Source: Numida meleagris (taxonomy: Eukaryota; Chordata; Aves; Galliformes; Numididae). From it: a DNA stretch of 64,000 nucleotides. Positions within the stretch are counted from its first letter, which is position 1, and each line of letters opens with the position of its first letter. The translations under genes were made by a program, and so were the position numbers. A model generated the notes under the pieces. That model saw only the letters and a list, made by a program, of their open reading frames with translations. It did not search any database and was not told where the DNA came from. Below, piece by piece: positions 11,471 through 23,394 of this stretch. The stretch lies in NCBI RefSeq assembly GCF_002078875.1, contig NC_034438.1:18195497-18259496 (forward strand), in the 5' to 3' direction.

Positions 11471-11740
11471 TATTGGTTGTGATCAGTAACTGCATTGTCT
11501 TTCAGATGTTCTTTAATAACTCCCAGAGTAACCTTCTCCATAATTTTATCAGACAGTGAAGTTAGAATGACAGGCCTCTAATTATCAGGATCTTCTTTCT
11601 TGCCCTTCCTGAAAATGGTGAATGGACTTCCACCACACTGAGCAGCAACTGAAGTCAAGGACTGGTGAACAATGCACTCTCATAGGATTCAAGAATAAGG
11701 TAGTTGAGGTCTGTCAGCTCTGTAATGATGTTCATGTTAT
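11471..11740 (-). mobile_element. Ancient CR1/L3-like reverse-transcriptase fragment
   Basis: Minus-strand sequence here resembles the segment of CR1/L3 ORF2 just upstream of the reverse-transcriptase catalytic core. Cues on the plus strand are TTCTCCATAATTTTATCAG, the GACAGGCCTCTAATTATCAGG stretch and ATCTTCTTTCTTGCCCTTCC, matching the reverse complement of the usual [24 protein letters not shown] coding region. Stops and small indels in every frame mean no protein is preserved. Divergence is much greater than in the neighbouring 10.7 kb copy. I am fairly sure it is LINE-derived but not of the subfamily. Confidence 0.55.
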
Positions 11741-13859
11741 TTTCCTGTCCTGTCAGCCAATAAATGTGGGGGAATTATACATTTTGCAGTAGCGTAACCT
11801 CAGTTTTACAACTAGTGAAAATAATGATAGTGTCACAGAAAGAATAAAGTTTCTTTATTTAATAACAATCCTGGCCATCTTTTCTTTTTGATAGCCGCAA
11901 AGCAAGTTCTTCTACTAGAGAAATAAAAGGGCTTGTATAGGTCCAGAAGAAGCAGGAGAGTGAGGTGAACAAGCACATCTGCACTAAGCTGCCATGCTTC
12001 CTGCTCAGAATCCTCCAGGACTATTGGAACTTTCTCCTGCCCACCATCTCCACCCTGCCGTTCTCTCAACATTTGTGCATAAACAATTCTGACTTCATAA
12101 TCCTTCACATTATGACTGGATCTGTCAGTGAAGGATATTTTCACCACTGTATATTAAAAATCAAACTTAAGAGCTTCAGCTGATGTTCAAGGTTTCCTGT
12201 ATAGATAATGAAAGATACTAATAAATCACTCATGGGAAGAGTTTAAATTTGACCTCTCTGACTTCACCAGACATTCAGGGAATCCAAAGCTATCAGCCTA
12301 AATTCAGGCCATGTGAGTGTCTTTAAATGAGACATTATCATTTTTGTTATTGAAATCCAACTAGATCATTTCCTGGGTTTACTGGGGAAATTGTCTTCTA
12401 AAGCTGGTTTGATCAGTTTGAATGTGTTTTTTTGCTAGATGATTTTGCACATACCCTTTATAAAACTCAGATTACACCTATAGACGGTTTTTAAGATTTA
12501 GGTTCTGTGTCCAAATATTCAAATAATTTGGGGTATAATGTTTGAAAAAATATGAAAAAAAATACTTGAAACAAAATAGACAGGATTAGCCTCTAATTGT
12601 TTTCTGTCAGAATCTGTTCAATTTTTTAGTTCTTTCTCTGAAGAGAGAAAATTAAGTTGATAAGAATGGTTAGATACATAGGTACTCATTCAAACTTTTC
12701 TACTTTACACAGACCAAATAGATGACATTTCTGTTCCTTCTTTTGCAAGCTTTCTACTACTTTCCATGCTAGCTCCTATAGATTCCCACTGGGAAGTCCA
12801 TCAGCCTAGTTTGCAGAGAACTTTGACTGGCTTCTTCCAAACTGAAGAAAATAAGCAATGAATATACCATACCCTGAGAGAATCTTCAAACCTCTAATAG
12901 TGATAGCTGTTAACACCTTACAGTGTTTCTTAACAATATTTTTGTAAGATCATTTGAATTGATAGGAATTTGGGAAAAAATAGTGAAAAAAAAAAAAGAT
13001 ACAGAAAAACACAAGATAAGTACTCAGATTCTGAATAAGCCATACACAGAACCTGTAGTGGTAACGATTCAAAGAGGTAGACATATATATAGGAAAAGAC
13101 AGACATTCAAATAAACACATATGTATTTAAATTAAAATAGAATTGTTATTCTTTTGTTACAAAGTAGGGACAAAGTGAAAGGGACACTTTTTTGTTTCCC
13201 AAAAGCTTGCATAGAATGTCTGCTCAGATTTCCTTCCCAGAAGAATAAAAACTTCCAGATTTTCTATCTTCAGAGCACAATATTGCATTTTCCCAACACT
13301 TAAAAGCTCTTCCTTGGTTACTTCTGTGTTTTGAAAAGATTGAATTATTAACAGAATATAAAGGGAAATTTTCATTGCAGCTTATTGTATGCAGAAGCTC
13401 GGAAAGCATTCAAAATAAAATAAAATTGCCCCAAAGTGCAACCATGCAGCACTGATAGGTGCCATATATGTAGATACTCCCTTTAGCTTCTGTGTCAGTG
13501 CCTGCTGTCTGAGATAAGTTGTCCAGTTCATATTCACCTCTCCCTTTACCAAAATAGCTAAAATTGATGAGTTTTAATCTTTTTCATATTCCCAACTCAA
13601 TATCCAAACACCTTATTTGTTTCCAGTCTCAAATAAGATCTCTGATGATGATAACTTCAATTCTCTGTCAAAAGAGAAAATCAAATTTCAAGAATTATTA
13701 GGAAAGTGATAGAATAATGTTCCGCATTATAAATCCGTTACGTGCAAAAAAACTGATATGAGAGCAGTTCCAGTCTTGGAGAGAAAAAAAAGGAGAGAGA
13801 AAAAAAAAGAGAAATAAGGACAACTAGAAAAGCTCTAACAGCTTCTGATTGATAATGAT
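11741..13859. other. AT-rich unique DNA, no gene found
   Basis: Frames at 11833-12147 (minus, 104 codons) and 12923-13114 (plus) have no recognisable domain and look random. Simple sequence includes A runs near 12989-12999 and a homopurine mirror tract at 13778-13814. Confidence 0.45.
13778..13814 (+). repeat. Homopurine tract with near-mirror symmetry
   Basis: Thirty-seven consecutive purines with the pattern GAG-A8-GGAGAGAG-A9-GAG, nearly a mirror image about its centre. Such tracts can in principle form intramolecular triplex DNA under negative supercoiling; that is inference only. It begins about 80 bases before an ancient LINE fragment and is not part of it as far as I can see. Confidence 0.85.
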
Positions 13860-14168
13860 TAGAGAGATTAGACTCTGCAGCCTAAAAAGAGATTGTAGGT
13901 GTGGGAAGAGATATCAAGGGAGGTTATAACAGATATCCATAAAATATGAGTAGAAGAGAGATGACTAGAGTATGACTGTTCCTTACCTTCTCCTGTACAA
14001 AACTCATATGTATCAAATGAAATAGGATGTGGTAGATTCTAAATTAACAAAAAAGATGGTTGAGTAACACAGCTAAACAATGGAGCATCTTGACATAGGA
14101 CCCTGTGTATAGCAAATGTTTGCATGAGTTCAGAAAGTGTTTGGATAAATTAAAGGAATTAAAATGGT
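13860..14168 (+). mobile_element. Ancient CR1/L3-like LINE 3' fragment
   Basis: The plus strand shows a strongly eroded version of the ORF2 C-terminus found in old amniote CR1/L3 elements. Cues are a GAGATTAGACTCTGCAGCC stretch (the LFSL-QR-like block), GAGGTTATAACAGATATCCATAAAAT (the GD-I-VFKIL-like block), a later ATCAAATGAAATAGGATG, and a C-terminal GTGTTTGGATAAATTAAAGG (the FKKRLDK-like block). No frame is open across it. It is much more diverged than any octamer-bearing CR1 in this window, implying insertion early in bird or archosaur history. Confidence 0.6.
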
Positions 14169-16501
14169 GCCAAGGCAGCTTTCATTCATGTTGACAACAC
14201 TCCTGGTGGCGAAGGGAATCCTTGGTCACAAATTGCTTGAGTGTGGAAGACTGTTTTGGATAAGAGTTATTATGTAGTTTCCCTGTTGTTACACGTTACT
14301 TGGAACCAACTAACAGCCACTTGCAGAGACAAAAGAGCAGACTGACCTTCGTATATGCACTATCAAACTGGTTATACGCTCAACTTTTATTTGTCTTCCA
14401 GACTGGCACAAAAGAATAGCTGGTGCTAAAAAAGCAACAGAACAGAGAAGAAAGCTGTTCTGGTACATGAGTACATTCTCTAATCTTTCAGCACTGGAAC
14501 TATGACTACAACTTGAATAGACACCTATAAATGTGTAAATGTATGCTGATAAATTCCAAGTCTTCCACAGAGAAGCCTCTAGATGGTTGATTTTTACCAT
14601 CACACTCACAAGCACCATTTAAGTAAATGCTTATCAGATACCATTTCTGTTGGTACTCAGCTCCCAGACCTTCAGACCCTCAACATCCAGTTGTTCCCAT
14701 AGGAACATCTACGAACTAAATACAATGGAAACTGTCTTGAAGAGGGAAAAGGTTGTCCTGGAAAGTCCTCTACCATCTTTCACCTTGCAAACTTTTTCAG
14801 CACATTACTTAACAACAAACAATCCAGAAAGTGAACTTTGTTCTCTATTATCACTCTGGAGTTTTTCCATCTGCAGCCAAAGCAAGCGTTAGTATCACAA
14901 AGGCTGACTATGTATTGATTTTGCAAGAGCCTGCACATCACTTCAGAGAGCACCAATGGCAGCTTTGGCTATCAACACACCTCACTTTCCAACAGAGTTG
15001 GTAATCAAATCTTACTCACCTTTCAGCTGAAGGTCTTCAATGCTTCTGATAATTTCTGATTAACCAGTTAATCTCCAGATTCTTACAAATTAGATACCAG
15101 AAATCTGAGATAAACAGGTCATTTTAACAGAAGCAAAATACTGAGTCAATTGTACCCCTTGTAGAAAAAGAATAACGGAGCCCACAGAGCCCTGTGAATA
15201 TTTAGGTTTTTGCAGTGACAGTTTTTCTAACATACATGGCAGAGGAAAGCAGTTTTCTTTCCCACACCTTTTTGCCTTCAAATGAAAAACACTGAATGTT
15301 CAGGCTATATCAATTATATGCATTGAAAGAATCACTCTTAACTCAGCCATGCTGGGATTTTGAGTGTTCAATTGTCCTATTAACTATCCTTGTTGACATG
15401 AATTACTGTTATTTCACCATATAAGACACAAACACATTCCATTCCTCGACTGAGGCTATACCCACCTTTCCGCTCTGCCTTTGCACAGTGCACTTTGCAC
15501 AGTAAGAATTGGGATTGCAGTCCTTGACAAAATTTAAAACTATTTTTTCCTGTAAAAAAAAAAAGAAGCAGCACAGCTCTCAAGTCAAGAATCAGAAATA
15601 AAAAAGAAATTCACAGTATTTTTGTCAGCAAAACCAGCTTCTTCAAGAACAATACAGGTAGTTAAAGTAATACTTCAGTGGTCGTTCTTTTGTGTTTAAT
15701 GTATGTCTGCTTAACCTAACTGTACAAAATAGGAGTCAGGGAAACATAGGGATAATACAACAATTTTAGGAAGCTGAGTGCCTCAGGACATTTGATGTTG
15801 TCAGACATCTCTCGGTGCTTGGTCAGGTTACAGATTATTAAACTGTCCTGAGATTTTCCCTGACTTGAGTTAATTGTGGCTAAAGTTTATCTCTCATTTC
15901 CTGCCCTGTCCCTCTCATAAACCCCAGCTCCTGGTTATACTGTCCAGCACTGAAGTCAAGCATCAGTGTGTTACAGCTTGGTAATTCTGGGACAGCTTCT
16001 GCCCTGTCCTTGAGGCTGGGGGCTTCCCACTTCTACCCCCCTCATGTCTTGTAGGAATTGATTGACTCTCAATGCTGGTTGTCAAAATACCAGGACCTTA
16101 CACAAGACCAGATCCTTATTAGTTGGAAAAAAACAATAAAGGATTCCAAATTATCCTAACCATATTGCTTCAGTTATGCTCCATTTTCTTCACCAGAAAA
16201 TGTATCTGTCATTCCATGTTTTCTCCATTTCTCTTCTGTGACTGTATAACTTAAAGTCTTCACTGAGTTTTCTGCTGTTATCTATTGTTTGCCGGCTGCC
16301 TCTGGGAATATACTACCCTTTTCATCAGGGCTGCTTTAAGCTCTTTGGCACTCCTTTCTAAGTGTCACCCCAGCACTGAGCTGTGTCGCAATCAGCAATG
16401 GGCTTACTGTCAGTTCATAAACATTTCAGTTTCAAAGAAGCAAAATTGTTTTATATTCCTTTACTGAATGGAACTTGAACCCAGTAAATCTGCAATTCAG
16501 T

Positions 16502-16529
16502 TGGAGCATGCTGCAGAGAGCATGCTCCA
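16502..16529. repeat. Perfect 11-base inverted repeat with 6-base loop
   Basis: TGGAGCATGCT at 16502-16512 is exactly complementary to AGCATGCTCCA at 16519-16529, separated by GCAGAG. No run of T follows that would suggest a small-RNA terminator. Confidence 0.9.
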
Positions 16530-19500
16530 TTGGAAGGGAAGACAGATGACTGTCACCATTGACAATTTACCACTGCCTCCACTAGCCAAAGATAGTCTTC
16601 TCCCATAAACTCAGCTGCGCTGTCCTCTCACACTACAGCTGGCACCCTTAGAAAGCAAAATCCAGCTCCACAGCCTGCTTTGTTCCTAGATCATCCACCA
16701 GCCACCTTTGAACAAAAGGTGCTTGGCACGCACTCCAGTTCAGCACATTTAAAATACAGACCTCTCAGATGCAGACTGTCTATAGAGACTGTATTGTGTC
16801 TTGTGTGTATTGTGTACAGCCCCAGGGACTAGAGGCAGGTCCAGCACACAATTGGCATCTTGCATAATTAAGCCTTCAGTGGACACTGTATAGAGACAGA
16901 ACTGACATGTGATGGGTATGGAATAAAGCAAAGAGGTTCAAGATTAAATTAAATGTGTGAGTAGTCTGGGCTGGGGTTTTTCAAAGATGTTCAAATAAGA
17001 TAAGAATCTGAATCCAGTTAGAATTCAGTGCAATTAGAAATACAACTTGTATAGACTGTTTTAAAGATCCCAATATCCACAGGCTTGTTTTTGTTAACAG
17101 TAACTGCCTTAATGTCATTTTTAACTGTTATTTGAGTAATAATATTCTTAGATACATCACTGTCTTCTAGTGTAAGGAGCTGTCCCAAAACACATTTAGA
17201 TTGCGTTATGCAGAGCTAGGAATTCTAATTAGCTTAATTACATGTCTATTCAGTGCTATAGATTAATGGGTCATTGTTGGGTGTAGAAGCAGGGAACCCA
17301 GCAGATAAGTTGGAGGCCTTGAAGTGGTAACTTTCACAGTGATGGCGCCAAGTATTCATTACATACCATTTTTGATCTGCCCGTGTGCTGGACAGATCTT
17401 CAGGTGCAACTGTAAACTATCCATCCCTACCAGCAGAAAGAAAATTCTCTTTGTGTTTGCAGTAGAAAAAGAAATGGAGAAAAGAAATAAACAGAGTAGT
17501 GGGTGAAAAAGCACACCGTCTTGTCTCACAGAAGTTCAAGGAAGAGGAGGCATATCCACTACTCTGGATACTACGTTTTACCCTGTACTAGTTTTTAGGG
17601 GTTTAATAGGCTTACTCAGTTAGTTCCCCTATTTCAACCTTCCCAAACTGATCTGAAGAGAAAAAGATCTAAAAATCACACAGTTCTTACTGTACAATGT
17701 TTGTATTTCCCAGACCTGTTTTTTTTTTTTCAATTATTTATTAATCCTGTTATTGTTCCACCCAAACATATAAAATTCTCGCTTTCTGTTTATTCTACTC
17801 TGCCTGAATTTAGACCGAGGGCTCGCATCTGTCAGTTCTTGCTCTAGAGTCTGTTTCTGTATTACTTCAAAATCTGCCTCTCTAGAAAGCATTCACAATA
17901 TGACCAAAGCGCTGTATAAGCATACATTCCTAAACCCTCATAGCTTTCCTTTGAGGTTAGCATTTTGTGTGCCCAATACTCTTTAGTAACCTGAGACAGA
18001 TTTATGGTAGAAACAGTTAATCCAGTAAAGATTCCTTGATTAAACTTCAATACTCTATACCTTACAGATAAAAAACTTTATTCTCCATTCCCTGTATTTG
18101 ATTATTTTCTACTCTGTAAGAAAATTTATCAGAAGAGTGCCAACAGCAAGTACTGCTCACTGCCCCAATGGTGTCTCTTTGAAGGCCAATACCATCCATA
18201 TGGGCAACAAACCTCACAAGCTGCCCTCTGCTTATTTCTCCAAGCCTTCTTCATATGAGAGTTTTGTCAATCTACATTCTACACAGGTCAGCATACCTCC
18301 TTGTAAGAACCACTGCAGCTTTCCTGCAGGTATTTGATGATGCAGAAATCATTTATTTGTAACCCAGCTTGCAACTAACTCCTTGTAGTCTGCTACTTTT
18401 CATGGTATTTCAAATATAATGGCCTTTAAATTCACCTTCAGATTCATGCTGGTATCACTGCTCTTGAAGGTGTACTTGTTTCCATCTGTAACTTCTGCTT
18501 TTATCCATGGAATCTTCATTCTCCTTATCACTGGTACACCTTTCCTTCTCAGGTATTTCTATGCCATGGTTGCTCAGGCTTCCTGTGTTCTACTCTCACC
18601 ACATTCTTCTGACCTTGATAATACATATCAGCTATGGTGGACTAATAGACCACAAAAGAGGAACTGTTGTCCCACTGCAATTCCAGTGATGGTTTTCTGC
18701 CATCACATTTTGTGAATACTTAACAGGAGGACCACAGAGACCTTAGATTTTTGGCTTCTCTCTCATATCACACTGCCTTAGTGCCTTATTTTTCATCCAG
18801 TATGTCGTTTCTTCACTGAGCTCTAGCAATTTCCTCCCTTACAGCCACTACAAATTTCAATTCCCTAGTTCATCATTCCCTCTTTGTTCACTTCTAACCT
18901 CTGCATGACTTTATCAAAGTATCTACTCTCATTAGATAATGAATCTTTTCTGACACCTCTTCTTTGGCTATCTTTAGTCAATCTGTTTAATTATATATCT
19001 TGGATCATGGTCTCACTTAGAGGAATTCTCCCTGAACATAGTCCATTACACAGAGGCACGTTGAGAGACCACTCAATGCATCCTCAGTCATGTCATGATA
19101 CCAAAGATGTCTCTGGCCAGAATCCGTAAGCATCTACAGAGCTGGAGATTCCCAAAGTAGTCTATCTTGTTCTGACAATATTACACTTTTCCTAATATTT
19201 AAATCACATCTTCCATCCTAAGGAATAATTTATGCAGATAAAAGCATTTGAAAATTTGCTGAGAAGTAGAACTTATTGGCCTGAACATAGCCCTCTGCTA
19301 ATACCACTCTTTACCTTTCATATAAAATCTTTGTGTTTGTTTCTGTTCATTTGTGTGTCCTTAGCTAGAGAGTTATCTTCAGGGCACAGTTTTCTCCTCT
19401 GTATGTTTATATCCAGTGAAGCCTCAAAGCATATAAAGAAGTACAAAAGCTCATGACTTCTCTATGTACTAATATAAAAAGTCAGAGGAAGTTATTAATT

Positions 19501-21702
19501 GAATATTTCCATTCATAATCCTTTTTCTTCACCTCTAATTATATTAATGATTCATCACAACATTAGCATATTAGCAATCTGAGAACAGGAAAATTTTAGA
19601 GATCAACTTCTAAGTCCCCTTTTAACTGATTCATTCAACAGCAAAATCTAAATTTGCAAAATGTTTAATGAAAAAAAAATGATTATCATAATACTCTGAA
19701 ATATGTTCTCAAATTTCTTACTTATCAGTGAAGTTCTGTAGCTTTATACAACAATTATACTTGTTTTCAGATGCTATAAGTGCATTATACTAAAATGTGT
19801 TATACAGATTATAAACCTCAAAGACAGTTCACAGATCAGAAGTCTGGTACTGCAAATACTTGCTTTACTGAAGCAATAGCTAAAGGGAATTGAATAGTGA
19901 AAGATACTTGTATATCATTTTTTTGGTCAGAAGCAGATTTTTTAGTGCAAGCATTACACTTGAAAATGTATCTAGTACCTTCCAGCAGTATAGATTTTCA
20001 TTATTTGTAAATAAAATCTAAACCTATTAAGTCACCTTATGTCAGCCCTGTGAAAGTCGTATAGAGGCAGATAACACTATATTCTTTTCTTTGAGATACA
20101 GATGATAAAATTAGAATATTTGCTGTTATTTTTCAAAAGTGACAGTCCATCTCTATATACTTCTTTTCACAGAGCATGTCTGATCTATAAAGGAAATCAA
20201 AGTCCAGATGAAGGATTTTGTTTGTGGACCTCAAATTCTTGAAGCAACTCTCATTATAGGGTTGTAGCACGCATGTAAAAGTCTAAGAGACAATAAGAAA
20301 TCCTGAGACTGATGCCACTGGGATAGAGATATAAGCAAAGAAGTTTGCTTTCAAGGCTAAAAAGAAATGAGGGAATGTCACAGGAAGTATCATGGTAAGA
20401 ATTTCTCTTGGAGGCTGCTTTAGAACTTAATCCTGAAATTGATTAAAAGTTTTTAAAGCTCAATTTACTACTTTTTATACAATGTTTTCAATTTTGTTTA
20501 TCTATAAACAATAAGTAGAAAAGCATTCATGTTCATTTCTCAGGCAGGCACTCTTGCACCTTTGCACGTCCAAGACCATGGTAGCTCTTTAATCCCTACA
20601 CAGTTTTAGAACTATTATTTTTGTGAAGGATTTCAAAAACATTTGTCTCCAAGTGCAAATCTATTCAGAGTGACTCACCTGTGATTTTCCACACTGACTA
20701 TTGAGTTTACATGCAGATCTAAAGGTTTCTGCAAGTTGTTAAGGAACACAGAATCTGGGGAGGAATAGAAGGTGACAGATGGAATGTTTGCCTGAGATCA
20801 AATGCTATGCAACTCAAATATCCTAACCATGCAGTCAGTGGGAGCTGAGCCAGTGGTATCGTTAGCTTATACGTGTCCAGGTAGACAAACACTGCACTTC
20901 CACATTGGAGAACTTATATAACTAATTACAAAGCAAGCCAGATGTGGTGCTTATTCCAGCAATGTTATTCATCTCCACTTTAAAGCAGGGTTGAAAATAA
21001 CTTGCAGGTAAATTAATTTTGCTTTCTAGTCCCACACAATTTGTGCTAATTTTAAGTTGCACATTATTTACTTCTAATGCATTTGTGTAGCATGTTTTCA
21101 ATTGTTACTCTGCTCCTCAGCCATCAGCTGTAGCCAAACAATTAAAAAAGGTATACAGAAAATTACTTGCTAGCCCTGACTGCTCACCTTGAACTGTAAT
21201 AGCATGAAAAATATCCAAGCATAGGAATACAAATGTCTATAATAAACATTCAGATCTTTCAATGTTTTAGGGGCAATCCAGAATACAGGAAATGCAAACA
21301 CCTAGTGAGGAACTCCTACCACATGTTCTAACTGCCATTGCTCAAAAGATTGTTGCTGCAGCCCAGACAGGACTATGTTAATAATGAGCACAGGAAGGGG
21401 CTTCTATCTGCCATTATCCCAGTATCAGCTTCCCATTGCAGGAGCACTGGTGCTCACCAAGTAAAGACATGTCAAACCTCAGTGATCCATATGCATGCAA
21501 GATGTACATCTCACATTCATTCTGTAGCCCTAGACAAATAGTATGCATGCAGTGAGGTAGTGAGCAATTAAGGCTATAGCTAAGCATAGCATACCTGAAG
21601 CTCTCCAAGGCGCATAGTGAAGTGGCCTTTTCTTGATCTTTCCCAATACACTCTCTCAACTCTTCTCCATTCTCAGTATGGAAAAGATGGATGTTATAGC
21701 AG

Positions 21703-21720
21703 GAAAAAAAAAAAAAAAAA
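21703..21720 (+). repeat. Poly-A tract
   Basis: An A run of about 18 bases after GCAGG, followed by A/G-rich sequence. No adjoining retrotransposon can be recognised. Confidence 0.8.
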
Positions 21721-22649
21721 GAATGAAAAGAAAGAGCTAGAAAAATGATCTCACTCAATAAGTGATGTCCAGATATCACAGTTAGTTTGTGTGAGGAAAA
21801 CCAAGTTAGTTAGCAGTGAGTTTCTTTGTTTCCAATTTGAGTATTTTTTGGTGAATCCATTTTCTGTAGAATAATAGTGAATCTGAAGATAGAAAGCTGC
21901 TAAAAGCCCGTAAAAGTGTAAAAATGTCTGCCGTCTTCTGCCTATTGATTGCAGGAAACAGAACATGAGAAAATAGATGTTGCTTTCTTTAAAGATTTGT
22001 ATTAAAGATGAAAAAAGAAAAAGAAAAAAAAGGAAATAGTGCTAGATTTTTGTGGAGAAAAAAAAGAGGAGGAACAGGACTCTCTGGTAAACAGGAGTTT
22101 TTTACAGCTAGGAACAGTTAACAGGGGAACAAATACTAAGATAGTGAATGCTAAATGAAAACAGTGCTATGTTCATCCTGTGCATGTAGTCTTCTGTTTC
22201 TCAGCGGCACCTTCCATCAGTTACCTTTTTATGTCTAGCCTTGTTAGATGCTGGGTTAGAATCAAGACTCTCCACTCCCTGACCACTGTGGTTTCTTCTG
22301 GGGAAGAATCTGCAGTGGGAATTTCATCTCACATTTGCAGCTTTGGTCAGCATTTTATCTGCATCTCATTTTTAAAATTCTATCTCCAAGGCATTAGACT
22401 ATGTAGTTGCAAATGTCATCACTGGTGATCTTCTGCAACACTCTGTGCTGATCCTGCAGGAGTTCTCAGCCAGTTCATGTTAAGGCCCTACCTGCTGGCA
22501 TTTCATGGCACAAGGAAGTAAGTCTGCAGACAAAACTTGAAAATAACACGACTTCATAAACCGAAAATGCCTGACTCCTCCAGGGGCATCCTCGAACTGG
22601 AGCCAGCCCCTCAGCTTTATATTCACAGCCTGCGTACCTCACTGAAAAA

Positions 22650-22765
22650 CACTGACAACAACAACGATGACAAAAAGAAAAACAAATAACAAAAAAAAAA
22701 TCCCCAGCCACAAACACACACAAAAACAACCAACCAACTGAATAATAAAAAAAAAACTTCACAAA
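22650..22765 (+). repeat. A/C-rich low-complexity block
   Basis: Successive (ACA)n, A-run, ACACAC and CCAACCAACC stretches give a strongly C/A-biased strand. The minus frames across it are rich in F, C, L and V only because of this bias. Confidence 0.8.
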
Positions 22766-22988
22766 ATAAAATGCCAGAAAACTGAAGAAGGAACTGACAA
22801 ACCTGAAACATTTCAGAGAATGAAAATAAAATACACTGCCCCTTAGAAGAGAGCAAAACCAGACAAGCAGGATTCCTCCTTCCTATATATACAGGTGGCA
22901 GGAGGAAATATTTGGATGCTGTGCATTGCTGCCATGGTCTGAGGGTACAAAATGCAACAAGATTTGGTGGCTTGCAATTGCTGACACA

Positions 22989-23394
22989 GCTATGAGGAGT
23001 GGCTGAGGGGAACTGGGATTGTTTAGTTTGGAGAAGAGGAGGCTCAGGGGAGATCTTATCGCTCTGTACAGTGACCTGAAAGAAGTTTAGGTGAGGAGGG
23101 AGTTGGCCTCTTCTCCCGTGTAACTATTGATAGGACAAAATGGAACGGCCTCAAGTTGTGCCAGGAGAGGTTCAGGTTGGATATTAGGAAAAATTTCTCC
23201 TCTAAAAGAATGGTTAGGCTCTGGTATGGGCTGTGCAGGGAGGTGGTTGAGTTGCCATTCCTGGAGGTCTTCAAGAAGTGTGTAGATGTTGTACTAAGGG
23301 ACATGGTTTAGTGGGGAAATATTGGCGTCAGGTGGACGGTTGGACTGGAGGATTTTGGTGATCTTTTCCAATCTTGATGATTCTATGATTCTAC
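22989..23394 (+). mobile_element. CR1 LINE 3' end
   Basis: A 5'-truncated plus CR1 begins in the SYEEWL block (AGCTATGAGGAGTGGCTGAG), continues through the LEKRRLRGDLIAL-like and [18 protein letters not shown] blocks and ends with TTGATGATTCTATGATTCTAC. Indels break the ORF2 frame several times, for example the extra G in GAGGGGAACTGGG near 23008. It is of the same subfamily as the copy at 921-1645, sharing the 3'UTR wording ACATGGTTTAGTGGGGAAATATTGG. Confidence 0.93.

Larger units (their letters stand above)
14169..22988. other. 8.8 kb of AT-rich unique DNA, no gene found
   Basis: No transposon or gene could be supported. Frames of 60-120 codons are scattered and show no domains. Notable local features are a perfect 11-base inverted repeat at 16502-16529, a pyrimidine-skewed block at about 17860-19460, an A run at 21703-21720, purine-rich DNA around 22003-22070 and an A/C-rich block at 22650-22765. 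The rest is undistinguished. Confidence 0.5.

Noticed and set aside
21414..21779. 121-codon minus frame
   Set aside because: Part of it is encoded by an A/T homopolymer (Phe run), and there are no domain features. It is likely chance.
22475..22856. Cys/Phe/Val-rich minus frames resembling membrane segments
   Set aside because: The hydrophobic composition is forced by the A/C-rich low-complexity block on the plus strand.
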